From the NCBI GenBank assembly GCA_031418775.1, contig JANOJN010000044.1:1-12625 (forward strand): a DNA stretch of 12,625 nt. The letters are read 5' to 3'. The notes beneath the pieces are model-generated. The model was not told where the DNA came from, searched no databases, and worked only from the letters and a program-made list of their open reading frames with translations. This DNA comes from JANLQX01 sp031418775. Its GTDB lineage: Bacteria; Actinomycetota; Acidimicrobiia; Acidimicrobiales; JANYDT01. Below, piece by piece: positions 1-7,166 of this stretch (its first letter is position 1; every line of letters begins with the position of its first letter). Made by a program: the position numbers and the translations under genes.

Positions 1-1167
1 CGTGCGTTGACGGAGACGGAGGCATGGAGCGATGTGTCCGGCCGATGCTTCGTCGAACGCGACGGCGCGTTGGTTGCCTGGGTCTCCGAGCAGGCCGACC
101 TGCCGCAGTCGGGATTCCGTATCATAGGTGCACATACTGATTCTCCCAACCTGCGGGTGAAGCCGAACACCTCCATCGCAAGCGTTGGTTACCGCCAGGT
201 TCCAGTGGAAATCTATGGCGGCGCGCTGCTCAATTCCTGGCTCGACCGCGACCTCGGTGTGTCCGGCAGATTGATTCTGCGCGGCGGGGACGCCGCACTG
301 GTCCGGATCGACAAGGCCATCGGCCGGGTCTCGCAATTGGCGATCCACCTCGATCGCGAGGTGAACGAGAAGGGACTGGTTCTCGACAAGCAACTCCACG
401 TCCTCCCGATGGTTGGGCTCGGCGAGTTCGCCGGTGATGCCTTCATCGCATGGGTGGCCGCGCAGGCAGGAATCGCGCACGTCGACGTGCTCGCTCATGA
501 CCTGATGTTCCACGACATCACCCCTCCCGGACTCCTCGGCCTCGATGACGAGTTCGTCGTGAGCGCACGCATCGACAACCAGTTCTCCTGCTGGGCGGCG
601 ATCGACGCGCTCGTGGCCGACCGGATCGCCTCTCGGGGTCCCATCCCGATGGTTGCGCTCTTCGACCACGAGGAGGTCGGTTCCTCCTCGACCACGGGCG
701 CCGCCGGTCCGCTCCTCGAGACGATCATCGACCGGATCGCGGCAGTATCCGGACTCACGACCGATGAGCGCTCGCGAGCTCTCGCCCGTTCGACGTGCCT
801 CTCGTCCGACATGGCCCACGCGGTACATCCCAACTACGCCGAACGGCACGAGCCCGGCCATCGTCCCGTCCCGAACGGCGGGCCCGTCCTCAAGGTCAAT
901 GTCAACCAGCGATATGCCACCTCGGCCGTCGGAGCTGCTCGCTTCCGAACGGCATGCGAACGCGCCGATGTGCCCGTGCAGGTCTTCGTCTCGAAGAACT
1001 CTCAGCCGTGCGGTTCGACCATCGGGCCCATCACGGCTACGCGCCTCGGCATCGAGACGATCGACGTGGGCTGCGCCATGCTCTCGATGCACTCCGCCCG
1101 AGAGCTGTGTGGTTCTGCTGACGCCGACCTCTTCGTCGCCGCGCTGACCAGCTTCCTGCAGGCGTAG
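1..1167 (+). CDS. M18 family aminopeptidase (aspartyl aminopeptidase type), 5' end cut by the window
   Basis: This is a cytosolic zinc exopeptidase that removes N-terminal residues, acidic ones preferentially in characterised M18 enzymes. The frame is open from base 1, and the family is normally about 420-480 aa, so the 388 residues seen lack the N-terminus. A TTG at base 7 is in frame but falls inside the conserved LTETEAW stretch, so I reject it as the start. Counting from base 1, the M18 metal set is present: H45 in GAHTDSP, D192 in RIDN, E224/E225 in DHEEVGS, D270 in SSDMAHA and H364 in SMHSARE. The EIYGGALLNSWLDRDL segment and the NVNQRYAT and CGSTIGP segments are also typical. The enzyme therefore looks catalytically complete. 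Its TAG stop touches the stop of the opposing DUF1838 gene with no spacer. Its promoter is outside the window. Confidence 0.95.
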   Translation, partial: RALTETEAWSDVSGRCFVERDGALVAWVSEQADLPQSGFRIIGAHTDSPNLRVKPNTSIASVGYRQVPVEIYGGALLNSWLDRDLGVSGRLILRGGDAALVRIDKAIGRVSQLAIHLDREVNEKGLVLDKQLHVLPMVGLGEFAGDAFIAWVAAQAGIAHVDVLAHDLMFHDITPPGLLGLDDEFVVSARIDNQFSCWAAIDALVADRIASRGPIPMVALFDHEEVGSSSTTGAAGPLLETIIDRIAAVSGLTTDERSRALARSTCLSSDMAHAVHPNYAERHEPGHRPVPNGGPVLKVNVNQRYATSAVGAARFRTACERADVPVQVFVSKNSQPCGSTIGPITATRLGIETIDVGCAMLSMHSARELCGSADADLFVAALTSFLQA

Positions 1168-1965
1168 TTACTTCGACGGTGCCGGACGCCGTTCCTTCGC
1201 GTAGAAGGTCCAGCTCGTCTCGTTCTGTCCGCTCACCGATGTTGGCGCAAACATGTATTCGGGGCGCTCGGACTCCACCTTGGCCCGGATGTCGGCAGGC
1301 AGCTCGGCGTATCCACCCATGAGCTTCTTGCCACCCGTGTGGTACACGAGGTGACCTGTTTGGGACGTGCCCATGAGCATCCACGGCAACCACGGGCCGA
1401 GGCGCACCCAGGAGATGTGGCACGGCGCGCTCGGCGAATCGTCCTCGAGTGCCGTGCGCGACGCGATGAATCGGAACAGCTCCGCTCCCTGGTACATGGC
1501 TCCGCCCGACTCCCGGGGCCAGGCATCGGGTTGGAGCGGGTTGGGATACAGCAGAAAGACGTCCGTTGAAAAGTGCACGTCGTCTTCCCAGATCTCGGGC
1601 CGCAGGGTCCACGGCCCGCGCTGTCCGTTGAGCATGAAGCCACCGTTCACGGGGTCGTTCCAGATGTGGAGCACGTCGTTTACTTCGGACGTGATCGGGT
1701 TCGTCCACGTGGTGAGGATCTCGTCCGTCGCCGGGTCACGATAGAAGACGGCTTCGCGCGAAAAGAAGTCGTACCCGCCCTCGGTCTCGACGGCGCGCCC
1801 GATGTTGAATCCGTCGAGGGTGAAGAGATGCTTGCTGCCGACGCCCGGGAGATAGGCGTACACCGGGCCGCGGAACCACGTCACGACGTCCACCGGTTGG
1901 AGCGATGCCCGGATCTTGACGAACGTTCGGATGTTGGCTTCGGTCGATGACGGATCAAGAAGCAT
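1168..1965 (-). CDS. DUF1838 family protein
   Basis: This is a 265-aa protein of a family without an established function. The match rests on recalled family character: an opening like NIRTFVKIRASLQP, then YAYLPG, LFTLDGFNIGR, GGYDFFSREAVFYRDPATDEIL, TTWTNPITSEVNDVLHIWNDPVN, and a C-terminal half rich in Trp and Tyr. I see no signal peptide and no membrane segment. The frame extends upstream to a GTG at 2010, but I place the start at the ATG ending at 1965. There a TACCGT box (1972-1977) stands exactly six bases before the ATG, the geometry of a leaderless transcript, and the conserved region begins just after it. The gene is divergent from ppgK and convergent with the aminopeptidase gene. 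No Shine-Dalgarno sequence is visible. Confidence 0.85.
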   Translation of the reverse strand: MLLDPSSTEANIRTFVKIRASLQPVDVVTWFRGPVYAYLPGVGSKHLFTLDGFNIGRAVETEGGYDFFSREAVFYRDPATDEILTTWTNPITSEVNDVLHIWNDPVNGGFMLNGQRGPWTLRPEIWEDDVHFSTDVFLLYPNPLQPDAWPRESGGAMYQGAELFRFIASRTALEDDSPSAPCHISWVRLGPWLPWMLMGTSQTGHLVYHTGGKKLMGGYAELPADIRAKVESERPEYMFAPTSVSGQNETSWTFYAKERRPAPSK

Positions 1966-1977
1966 GTTCCGACGGTA
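1966..1977 (-). promoter_or_regulatory. Leaderless promoter of the DUF1838 gene
   Basis: On the minus strand TACCGT (1972-1977) fits the actinobacterial TANNNT -10 consensus. It is followed by six bases and then the ATG, which puts +1 on the A of the start codon. No convincing -35 box is seen. This spacing decides the start of the gene over the upstream GTG at 2010. Confidence 0.6.
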
Positions 1978-2011
1978 GGTCGTCGCCTGCGCCGACCGCC
2001 ACCGTGACACT

Positions 2012-2024
2012 TAGGATTGCGCAC
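2012..2024 (+). promoter_or_regulatory. Near-leaderless promoter of ppgK
   Basis: TAGGAT at 2012-2017 fits TANNNT, and the ATG at 2025 lies seven bases after it. Transcription would start at 2024 or 2025, giving a transcript with no or one leader base. The AGGA within the box could be misread as a Shine-Dalgarno site, but it is not G-rich beyond that. Confidence 0.55.
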
Positions 2025-3041
2025 ATGGCAGCCCGAAAAGCCTCATCCGCACCGACCGCCCGCGCGAAGGCTGCGCCGAAGAAGCCCACGAAGGCCGCGC
2101 CGAAGAAGCCCAAGCGGGCTGCACCCGGGAAGGCGGAGAAGAAGTCGCCCGCGGCGATCGACAAGCCCGCGCCCGCCAAGGCCTCGCCCGCCAAGGCCGC
2201 ACCCGCTAGTGCGGCACCCAAGACGGGCTCGACTCGAACCACCTCGACCCGCGTGTCGAACATCCGCGCCGCGGCGAACCACCTCGTCCTCGGTATCGAC
2301 ATCGGCGGAAGTGGGATCAAGGGCGCACCCGTCGACCTCCACGAAGGGCGGCTCGCCAACGATCGCCTTCGCATCGATACTCCCCAGCCGGCGACGCCCG
2401 AAGCATGCGGCGTCGTGGTCAACGACATCGTGCGCCACTTCTCCACGATGACCTCGGCCAACGGCCCCGTGGGGTGCACCTATCCAGGCGTCGTGTGGGA
2501 TGGCATCACGCACACCGCGGCGAACATGGACCAGGGGTGGCTCGAGCGCGACGCCGATGCGTTCTTCGAGGAAGCCTGCAAACGGCCGTTCACCGTCATC
2601 AACGATGCCCAGGCCGCGGTCCTCGCCGAGGTGCGCTACGGCGCGGCGCGCGGCGCCGAGGGCCTGGTGCTCATGCTCACGTTCGGAACCGGCATCGGCT
2701 CAGGACTGGCGTATCGAGGAGTGGCCATTCCCGGCATCGAGTTCGGTCACCTTCGCATGGAGGGAAACGATGCCGAGCGCTATGCCGCGGCGAGTGTCCG
2801 TGATCGGGAGAACCTCAGCTACAAGAGGTGGACTGAGCGGGTGAACGCCTATCTCGCACGAGTCGAAGCGATGATCTGGCCCGAGGTGATCGTGCTCGGT
2901 GGGGGCGTCGTCAGCGACGCCGAGAAATGGGTCCCGAAGCTCAAGACCCGCACCCCGGTGGTCGTCGCCGAGCTGGGGAACGACGCCGGCATCGTCGGCG
3001 CGGCAATCGCGGCGACCACGCAGACCAACCGCAAGCGGTGA
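2025..3041 (+). CDS. ppgK: Polyphosphate glucokinase with a Lys/Ala/Pro-rich N-terminal extension
   Basis: This cytoplasmic ROK-family kinase phosphorylates glucose to glucose-6-phosphate using inorganic polyphosphate (often also ATP). The protein is 338 aa, whereas characterised actinobacterial PpgK proteins are about 250-275 aa. The catalytic part starts near residue 86: phosphate-binding LGIDIGGSGIKG at 89-100, the putative catalytic Asp194 in INDAQAA, FGTGIGSG at 220-227, an IPGIEFGHL segment, and LGGGVV near the C-terminus. The ROK zinc cysteine motif is absent, as is usual for PpgK. Residues 1-85 are low-complexity and basic, with 15 Lys and 12 Pro in the first 66 residues and a repeated KAAPKKP unit. 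The ATG at 2025 fits its TAGGAT box. A shorter form from the GTG at codon 77 is possible but has no ribosome site. Confidence 0.92.
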   Translation: MAARKASSAPTARAKAAPKKPTKAAPKKPKRAAPGKAEKKSPAAIDKPAPAKASPAKAAPASAAPKTGSTRTTSTRVSNIRAAANHLVLGIDIGGSGIKGAPVDLHEGRLANDRLRIDTPQPATPEACGVVVNDIVRHFSTMTSANGPVGCTYPGVVWDGITHTAANMDQGWLERDADAFFEEACKRPFTVINDAQAAVLAEVRYGAARGAEGLVLMLTFGTGIGSGLAYRGVAIPGIEFGHLRMEGNDAERYAAASVRDRENLSYKRWTERVNAYLARVEAMIWPEVIVLGGGVVSDAEKWVPKLKTRTPVVVAELGNDAGIVGAAIAATTQTNRKR

Positions 3042-3052
3042 CATGCGGCTCA

Positions 3053-3071
3053 CCCGGGGAGCGCCTCCGGG
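3053..3071 (+). terminator. GC-rich hairpin after ppgK, possible terminator
   Basis: CCCGGGG and CCTCCGGG arms form a 7-bp stem (six Watson-Crick pairs and one G-T) around a 5-base loop, starting 12 bases after the ppgK stop. No T-run follows, so it is not a classical intrinsic terminator. Its place between ppgK and the separate rmlB promoter suits a terminator or mRNA 3'-end stabiliser. Confidence 0.45.
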
Positions 3072-3096
3072 CAACTTCGCGAGTTCACCGCGCTCC

Positions 3097-3108
3097 TAGG
3101 CTGAAGCC
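3097..3108 (+). promoter_or_regulatory. Leaderless promoter of rmlB
   Basis: TAGGCT at 3097-3102 is followed by exactly six bases and the ATG at 3109, so +1 coincides with the A of the start codon. No clear -35 box and no Shine-Dalgarno sequence are seen. Confidence 0.6.
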
Positions 3109-4110
3109 ATGTCGCAAAACCTGCTTGTCACCGGTGGAGCCGGGTTCATCGGTTCCAACTTCGTGCATCTCCTTCGACGCACGGGAGTGGCCGATCGCAT
3201 CACGGTGCTCGACAAGCTGACCTACGCCGGCAGTGAGGCCAACCTCACCGGAGTGCTCGATTCGATCGACGTGGTCGTCGGTGACATCGCCGACGACTCC
3301 CTCGTCGACCGCCTCGTGGCTGATCACGATGTGGTGGTGCACTTCGCGGCCGAGAGCCACAACGACAACTCGCTGCTCGACCCCTGGCCGTTCGTCGAGA
3401 CCAATCTGATCGGCACGTTCCGTCTGCTCGAAGCGGTTCGCGCCCACGGCAAGCGGTTCCATCACGTGTCGACCGACGAGGTCTACGGCGACCTCGAGCT
3501 CGACGATCCGGAGAAGTTCCGGGAGTCCACGCCGTATAACCCTTCGAGCCCCTATTCGGCGACGAAAGCCGGCTCGGATCTCCTCGTCCGGGCGTGGGTC
3601 AGGTCGTTCGGCATCGACGCCACGATCTCCAACTGCTCGAACAACTACGGCCCTCGTCAGCACATCGAGAAGTTCATTCCCCGGCAAATCACCAACATCT
3701 TGTCGGGAATCACGCCGAAGCTCTACGGCACTGGCGAGAACGTCCGCGACTGGATTCACGTCGACGACCACAACGCCGCTGTGCTCGACATCATTGCCAA
3801 GGGTCGGCGTGGCGAGACCTATCTCATCGGAGCGGACGGTGAGCGCGACAACCTCGCGGTGATGCGGCTGATCCTCACGATGATGGGCCAGTCGGCTGAT
3901 GCGTTCGACCACGTCAACGATCGCGCCGGCCATGACAAGCGTTACGCCATCGATGCGTCGAAGATCGCCGCTGAGCTCGATTGGAAACCGGAGTACACCA
4001 ACTTCGAAGATGGCCTCGCCCAGACCATCGGTTGGTACCGCGAGAACGAGGCGTGGTGGCGGCCGCTGAAAGAAGCCGTCGAGGCGAAGTACCGCGCCCA
4101 GGGCCAGTAG
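3109..4110 (+). CDS. rmlB: dTDP-glucose 4,6-dehydratase
   Basis: This NAD+-dependent short-chain dehydrogenase/reductase converts dTDP-D-glucose to dTDP-4-keto-6-deoxy-D-glucose, the second step of dTDP-L-rhamnose and other deoxysugar synthesis. The 333 residues carry the Rossmann motif GGAGFIG (9-15), YAGSEANL, FAAESHNDNS, the catalytic STDEVYGD with Thr122-Asp123-Glu124, the YSATK pair Tyr149/Lys153, and NCSNNYGPRQHIEKFIPRQ. The HNDNS and RDWIHVDDHN forms match the RmlB subclass familiar from streptococci and bifidobacteria rather than the E. coli form, and the loop between the TDE and YxxxK motifs is short. No other dTDP-sugar gene is in the window, so it appears to be transcribed alone from its own leaderless promoter. 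The end product could be rhamnose or another 6-deoxy sugar. Confidence 0.95.
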   Translation: MSQNLLVTGGAGFIGSNFVHLLRRTGVADRITVLDKLTYAGSEANLTGVLDSIDVVVGDIADDSLVDRLVADHDVVVHFAAESHNDNSLLDPWPFVETNLIGTFRLLEAVRAHGKRFHHVSTDEVYGDLELDDPEKFRESTPYNPSSPYSATKAGSDLLVRAWVRSFGIDATISNCSNNYGPRQHIEKFIPRQITNILSGITPKLYGTGENVRDWIHVDDHNAAVLDIIAKGRRGETYLIGADGERDNLAVMRLILTMMGQSADAFDHVNDRAGHDKRYAIDASKIAAELDWKPEYTNFEDGLAQTIGWYRENEAWWRPLKEAVEAKYRAQGQ

Positions 4111-4138
4111 CCGGCGCCCGGGCCAGTAGCCGGCGCCC
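4101..4138. repeat. Perfect 19-bp tandem duplication over the rmlB stop codon
   Basis: GGGCCAGTAGCCGGCGCCC occurs twice with no gap, at 4101-4119 and 4120-4138. The first copy contains the last rmlB codons and the TAG stop; the second lies in the short gap before the convergent VOC gene. Each copy carries a self-complementary GGCGCC, so the two copies could also pair into a hairpin between the convergent genes. Confidence 0.9.
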
Positions 4139-4150
4139 TCGGCGGAAGCG

Positions 4151-4846
4151 TCAGTCCGAGAGGTAGAGCCAGTCATACCCGGAGGGATCGACGAAGGAGA
4201 ACGAGCGACGCCCCAGGCCGTCGTCCACCGGATCGGTGACCTTGGTCGCGCCGTTGGCGACGACGTTGCGGTGGGCCGAAGTTAGATCGCTGACACGCCA
4301 TGTGTACGCGGTATGCCCGAGGGCACCGAGATGCGAAGACTCCCGGAGATCGACCACGGGGGCGGTGTCGAAGTGGATGTACTTGAGCCGCCCGGAACGC
4401 CACTCGCGGACGGGCACGAGGTCGTCGAGGAACGGCCGCTCCACCGGGCCGGCGGGATCCTGCCGTGACGACGAGACCCACGAGATCTCGGCTCCCTGCC
4501 CCTCGGCCGACTCGGCATGGCTCTGCACGGTGAGGACCGAACGGGTGAGCATCGCACCCCACCGCGAGCCAAGTGCTCGCAGCGCATGGGTGCCGAGGCC
4601 CGGGCCGGACGGTTGCTCCCATTGGAGAAGGCGGAGGAGCCCGTGGTCGGACGTGCCGTGGCCCATCCGGCGCACCCGCACAGCCGATGGAACTCCGTAC
4701 ACCGCCGTCGACTCCGCTGCTGTGAGCTCCACCGAGTCGCCGCGAAAGAAGCCGAAGCGACCCCAGAACGCGGTCGCGTCGTCGATCGAGCGGACCCCGA
4801 TGACGAGCTCGTGCAGGCCTCCGACGGCGAGGGTCGGGCCGGTCAG
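4151..4846 (-). CDS. VOC (glyoxalase/bleomycin resistance-type) superfamily protein, start uncertain
   Basis: The protein is about 231 aa and appears to hold two beta-alpha-beta-beta-beta modules of the VOC fold: an N-terminal one beginning GGLHELVIGVRSIDDATAFW and a C-terminal one ending SFSFVDPSGYDWLYLSD. VOC proteins are usually metal-dependent isomerases, dioxygenases, or binding proteins; the substrate is unknown. It is the last gene of the minus-strand operon. The first canonical start in frame is a GTG ending at 4732, which would remove the first strand and helix. Upstream of it the frame is open back to a TGA inside the amidohydrolase gene, with no ATG, GTG or TTG. I therefore provisionally start it at a CTG ending at 4846, one base after the amidohydrolase stop. 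Coupled non-canonical initiation, frameshifting, or a sequence error are all possible. Confidence 0.75.
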   Translation of the reverse strand: MTGPTLAVGGLHELVIGVRSIDDATAFWGRFGFFRGDSVELTAAESTAVYGVPSAVRVRRMGHGTSDHGLLRLLQWEQPSGPGLGTHALRALGSRWGAMLTRSVLTVQSHAESAEGQGAEISWVSSSRQDPAGPVERPFLDDLVPVREWRSGRLKYIHFDTAPVVDLRESSHLGALGHTAYTWRVSDLTSAHRNVVANGATKVTDPVDDGLGRRSFSFVDPSGYDWLYLSD

Positions 4847-4847
4847 A

Positions 4848-6320
4848 TCAGGTCCGTTTCGTCGGCCGGTGCTGATACGCGCCGATCGGCGGTCCGACGA
4901 CCTGGGAGCCGTCGAATACGAGGTTCCCGCGCAGGTAGGTCGCGGCGATCTTGCCGTTCACCTCAATGCCCTCGAACGGTGTGTAGCCCTGGCTCGAGTT
5001 CGACTCCTCGGCTCGAATAGTCCACGTGACCGACGGATCGAAGAGCGCGAGATCGGCGTCGTACCCGACGGCGATGTCGCCTTTGGTGTCGAGGCCGAAG
5101 CGCTGCGCGGCGTTCCACGACGTCAGCTCGGCCATCTTGTTGAGCGACAGCCCGCGTCGCACTCCTTCGGTATGGAGTGCGGCGAGGAGGTACTCACTGC
5201 CGCCGAAGCCGGACTTCGCCATCCAGATGTCGTCGGGATGGTCGGACTTGTACTTCGCCTCGGTCCGACAGCACGCGTGATCCGACGCGACCCAGCTCAG
5301 CTCGCCCTCGAGCAGCTTCTCCCAGAGGAACTCGACGTCGGCGCGGTCGCGGATCGGCGGGTTGACTTTCGCCATCACCCCGTTCGGCGAGTCGGTATCG
5401 AGCACGAGGTGGCCGATCGTCACCTCGCGCCGGAAGTCGACGTGCGGGAACAGGTCTCGCATCATCAGCGCGGCCTCGACGGCCTTGCGCGACGACAGGT
5501 GAAGGAGGTTGATGTTCGGGCAGTTCGTCTCGTGGGCGAGGTACGACGCGATGAACACCGCCAGGCCTTCCGAGTGCGGAGGACGCGCCGCCGAGTAGGC
5601 CTTGAGGCCGGTGAGCTTCCCTTCGCGCTCCACCATTGCGGTGTAGGCGTTCAAGATGTCGGCGAACTCGCAGTGCAGCCCCAGGCTGATCTGGCTCGCC
5701 CGCTCAGGGCGTTCCTCGATCATCTTGGTGAGCTGTCGCATGATGAACTCAAAGTGGGCGACGTCGTAGTGCTCGTCCTCACCCAGCATCAAGAAATTCG
5801 ACTGGGTGGCACTGCGGCCGTGCAAACCGTGTCCGCCGTAGAACATGAAGATCTTGAAACTGGCAACACCCATGTCGTCGAGCAGCGTCGGCATCTCGTC
5901 GATGTGGTGTTGGTTGATCGGCGCCAGGTGATACGCATAGTCGGACCAGTAGTGCGCCGCGCTGCGGTCGAGCACCTCGCGGTAGAACTCCGGATACGAA
6001 CCCGTCTTGTTCAGGTAGTACTCGCCGGTGCGAAAGTAGGTGAGCGTCGTCGTCACGCCGCCTTGCACCGCGGCCTTCGACTCGGACTCGGCATCTTCCT
6101 CCAGTGGGTTGTAGATGCCCACGTGGTAGTGCGGATCGACGAGCCCGGGAAACGCCAGCTTGCCGGTCCCGTCCACGACGGTGGACGCCTGCGAGACATC
6201 GAGCCCCTCGCCGATCTCCGCAAACCGACCGTTCGAAACGGCGATGTCGACGATTGGGGAATCGGTGGCGTTGGGCCGCACGATGCGGACGTTGCGGACG
6301 AGAAGATCATAGGTAGACAT
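4848..6320 (-). CDS. Hydantoinase/dihydropyrimidinase-type amidohydrolase
   Basis: This cytoplasmic binuclear-metal hydrolase would open a cyclic amide such as a hydantoin, dihydropyrimidine, allantoin or related ring. It is 490 aa, in the range of D-hydantoinases and dihydropyrimidinases. The active-site set is visible: HxH at His64/His66 in VDPHYHVG, the expected carboxylated Lys156 in VASFKIFMFYGG, His216 in LGLHCEF, His274 in LLHLSSRKA, and Asp347 in VASDHACC. The ATG ending at 6320 is preceded by GAAGGA at a six-base distance. It lies 27 bp after the IclR gene and one base before the VOC frame, so it is co-transcribed with both. Its neighbours suggest a catabolic rather than pyrimidine-synthesis role, since no pyr genes are near. 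The exact substrate cannot be assigned. Confidence 0.93.
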   Translation of the reverse strand: MSTYDLLVRNVRIVRPNATDSPIVDIAVSNGRFAEIGEGLDVSQASTVVDGTGKLAFPGLVDPHYHVGIYNPLEEDAESESKAAVQGGVTTTLTYFRTGEYYLNKTGSYPEFYREVLDRSAAHYWSDYAYHLAPINQHHIDEMPTLLDDMGVASFKIFMFYGGHGLHGRSATQSNFLMLGEDEHYDVAHFEFIMRQLTKMIEERPERASQISLGLHCEFADILNAYTAMVEREGKLTGLKAYSAARPPHSEGLAVFIASYLAHETNCPNINLLHLSSRKAVEAALMMRDLFPHVDFRREVTIGHLVLDTDSPNGVMAKVNPPIRDRADVEFLWEKLLEGELSWVASDHACCRTEAKYKSDHPDDIWMAKSGFGGSEYLLAALHTEGVRRGLSLNKMAELTSWNAAQRFGLDTKGDIAVGYDADLALFDPSVTWTIRAEESNSSQGYTPFEGIEVNGKIAATYLRGNLVFDGSQVVGPPIGAYQHRPTKRT

Positions 6321-6347
6321 AGCTTGTCCTTCGCCTTTTCTGATGGT

Positions 6348-7154
6348 TCAGTTCGAATAGCCGAGACGGGCGGAGAGACGACGCGTGGCATCGACGAGCA
6401 GCCGTGCAGCATCCTCCACTTCGCTTTGGAAACGCTCGATCGGACCACAGACGCTGACAACGGCTGCTGTCCGTCCGTTGTGATCGAAGACCGGTGCCGC
6501 CACCGAACCGGCACCAGCCTGCCGCTCCCCGAAGGAGAGCGCGTAGCCGACCTTGCGAATCCGGCGAAGATCAGCGCGCAGACGATCGGGATCGGTGATC
6601 GTCGTGTCGGTGAACGCGTCGAGAGCGCCGTTGAGGTACTCGTCGATCTCCGCCTCAGGCAGGAACGCAAGGAATGCCTTCGACGACGACCCTGTGTGCA
6701 AGGGAAACGAGCGACCGAGCGGCACGGTCATCTTCACTTCCCGGTCGGGAAGCACCTGCGAAACGTACGCACGCGTGGTTCCCGAGCGGATGGACAGCGT
6801 GGACGTCTCGTTGGTGGCGTCGCTCAACGCGTTGAGTTCGTGTTGGGCGAGGTCGCGGACGTCGAGCTTCTCCAGGTACGAGAGTCCGATGGCGAGCGCC
6901 GCCGGCCCGAGGCTGTAACGACGGGTGTCCTCGTGCACTTCGAGCAGTCCCTTGCCCCGCAGCGACGAGACGATCCGGTGGACCGCAGCCTTCGACAGCT
7001 TGAGCTCATTGGCGATCTCGGTCACGCCCAGCGTCGGCGCCCGGCGACGGGTGAACAACATGAGGACGTCGATGGCCCGCTCGACCGTGGCGATCGTCTG
7101 CGAACCTCCCGTGCTCAGCACCGGCTGCGGCGGGTCCGCGTCGTCAAACGACAC
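6348..7154 (-). CDS. IclR family transcriptional regulator
   Basis: This 268-aa DNA-binding protein has the IclR layout. An N-terminal winged helix-turn-helix runs over about residues 20-80 (VERAIDVLMLF, LGVTEIANELKLSKAAVHRIVSSL, LLEVHEDTRRYSLG). A C-terminal effector-binding domain follows, containing VPLGRSFPLHTGSSSKAFLAFL and GAGSVAAPVFDHNGRTAAVVSV. IclR proteins commonly control the adjacent catabolic operon by sensing its substrate or an intermediate. Here it is the second gene of the operon it probably regulates, 12 bp after the small dimeric-barrel gene and 27 bp before the amidohydrolase gene. The GTG start at 7154 follows a GAGGGG ribosome site that overlaps the upstream stop codon. 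Candidate operators are the dyads at 7580-7590 and 7639-7667. Confidence 0.95.
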   Translation of the reverse strand: MSFDDADPPQPVLSTGGSQTIATVERAIDVLMLFTRRRAPTLGVTEIANELKLSKAAVHRIVSSLRGKGLLEVHEDTRRYSLGPAALAIGLSYLEKLDVRDLAQHELNALSDATNETSTLSIRSGTTRAYVSQVLPDREVKMTVPLGRSFPLHTGSSSKAFLAFLPEAEIDEYLNGALDAFTDTTITDPDRLRADLRRIRKVGYALSFGERQAGAGSVAAPVFDHNGRTAAVVSVCGPIERFQSEVEDAARLLVDATRRLSARLGYSN

Positions 7155-7166
7155 GGGCGGCGCCCC

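Noticed and set aside
1966..2010. GTG start at 2010 for the DUF1838 gene
   Set aside because: The 15 extra residues are basic and not family-like, and the site would erase the well-spaced leaderless promoter.
2070..2230. Short nucleotide repeats (GCGCCGAAGAAGCCCA type) as a CRISPR or minisatellite
   Set aside because: They are codon-level repeats of the KAAPKKP unit in the PpgK tail, with no spacers.
3085..4176. A 363-aa minus-strand frame
   Set aside because: It is antisense to the whole of rmlB, which carries all catalytic motifs.
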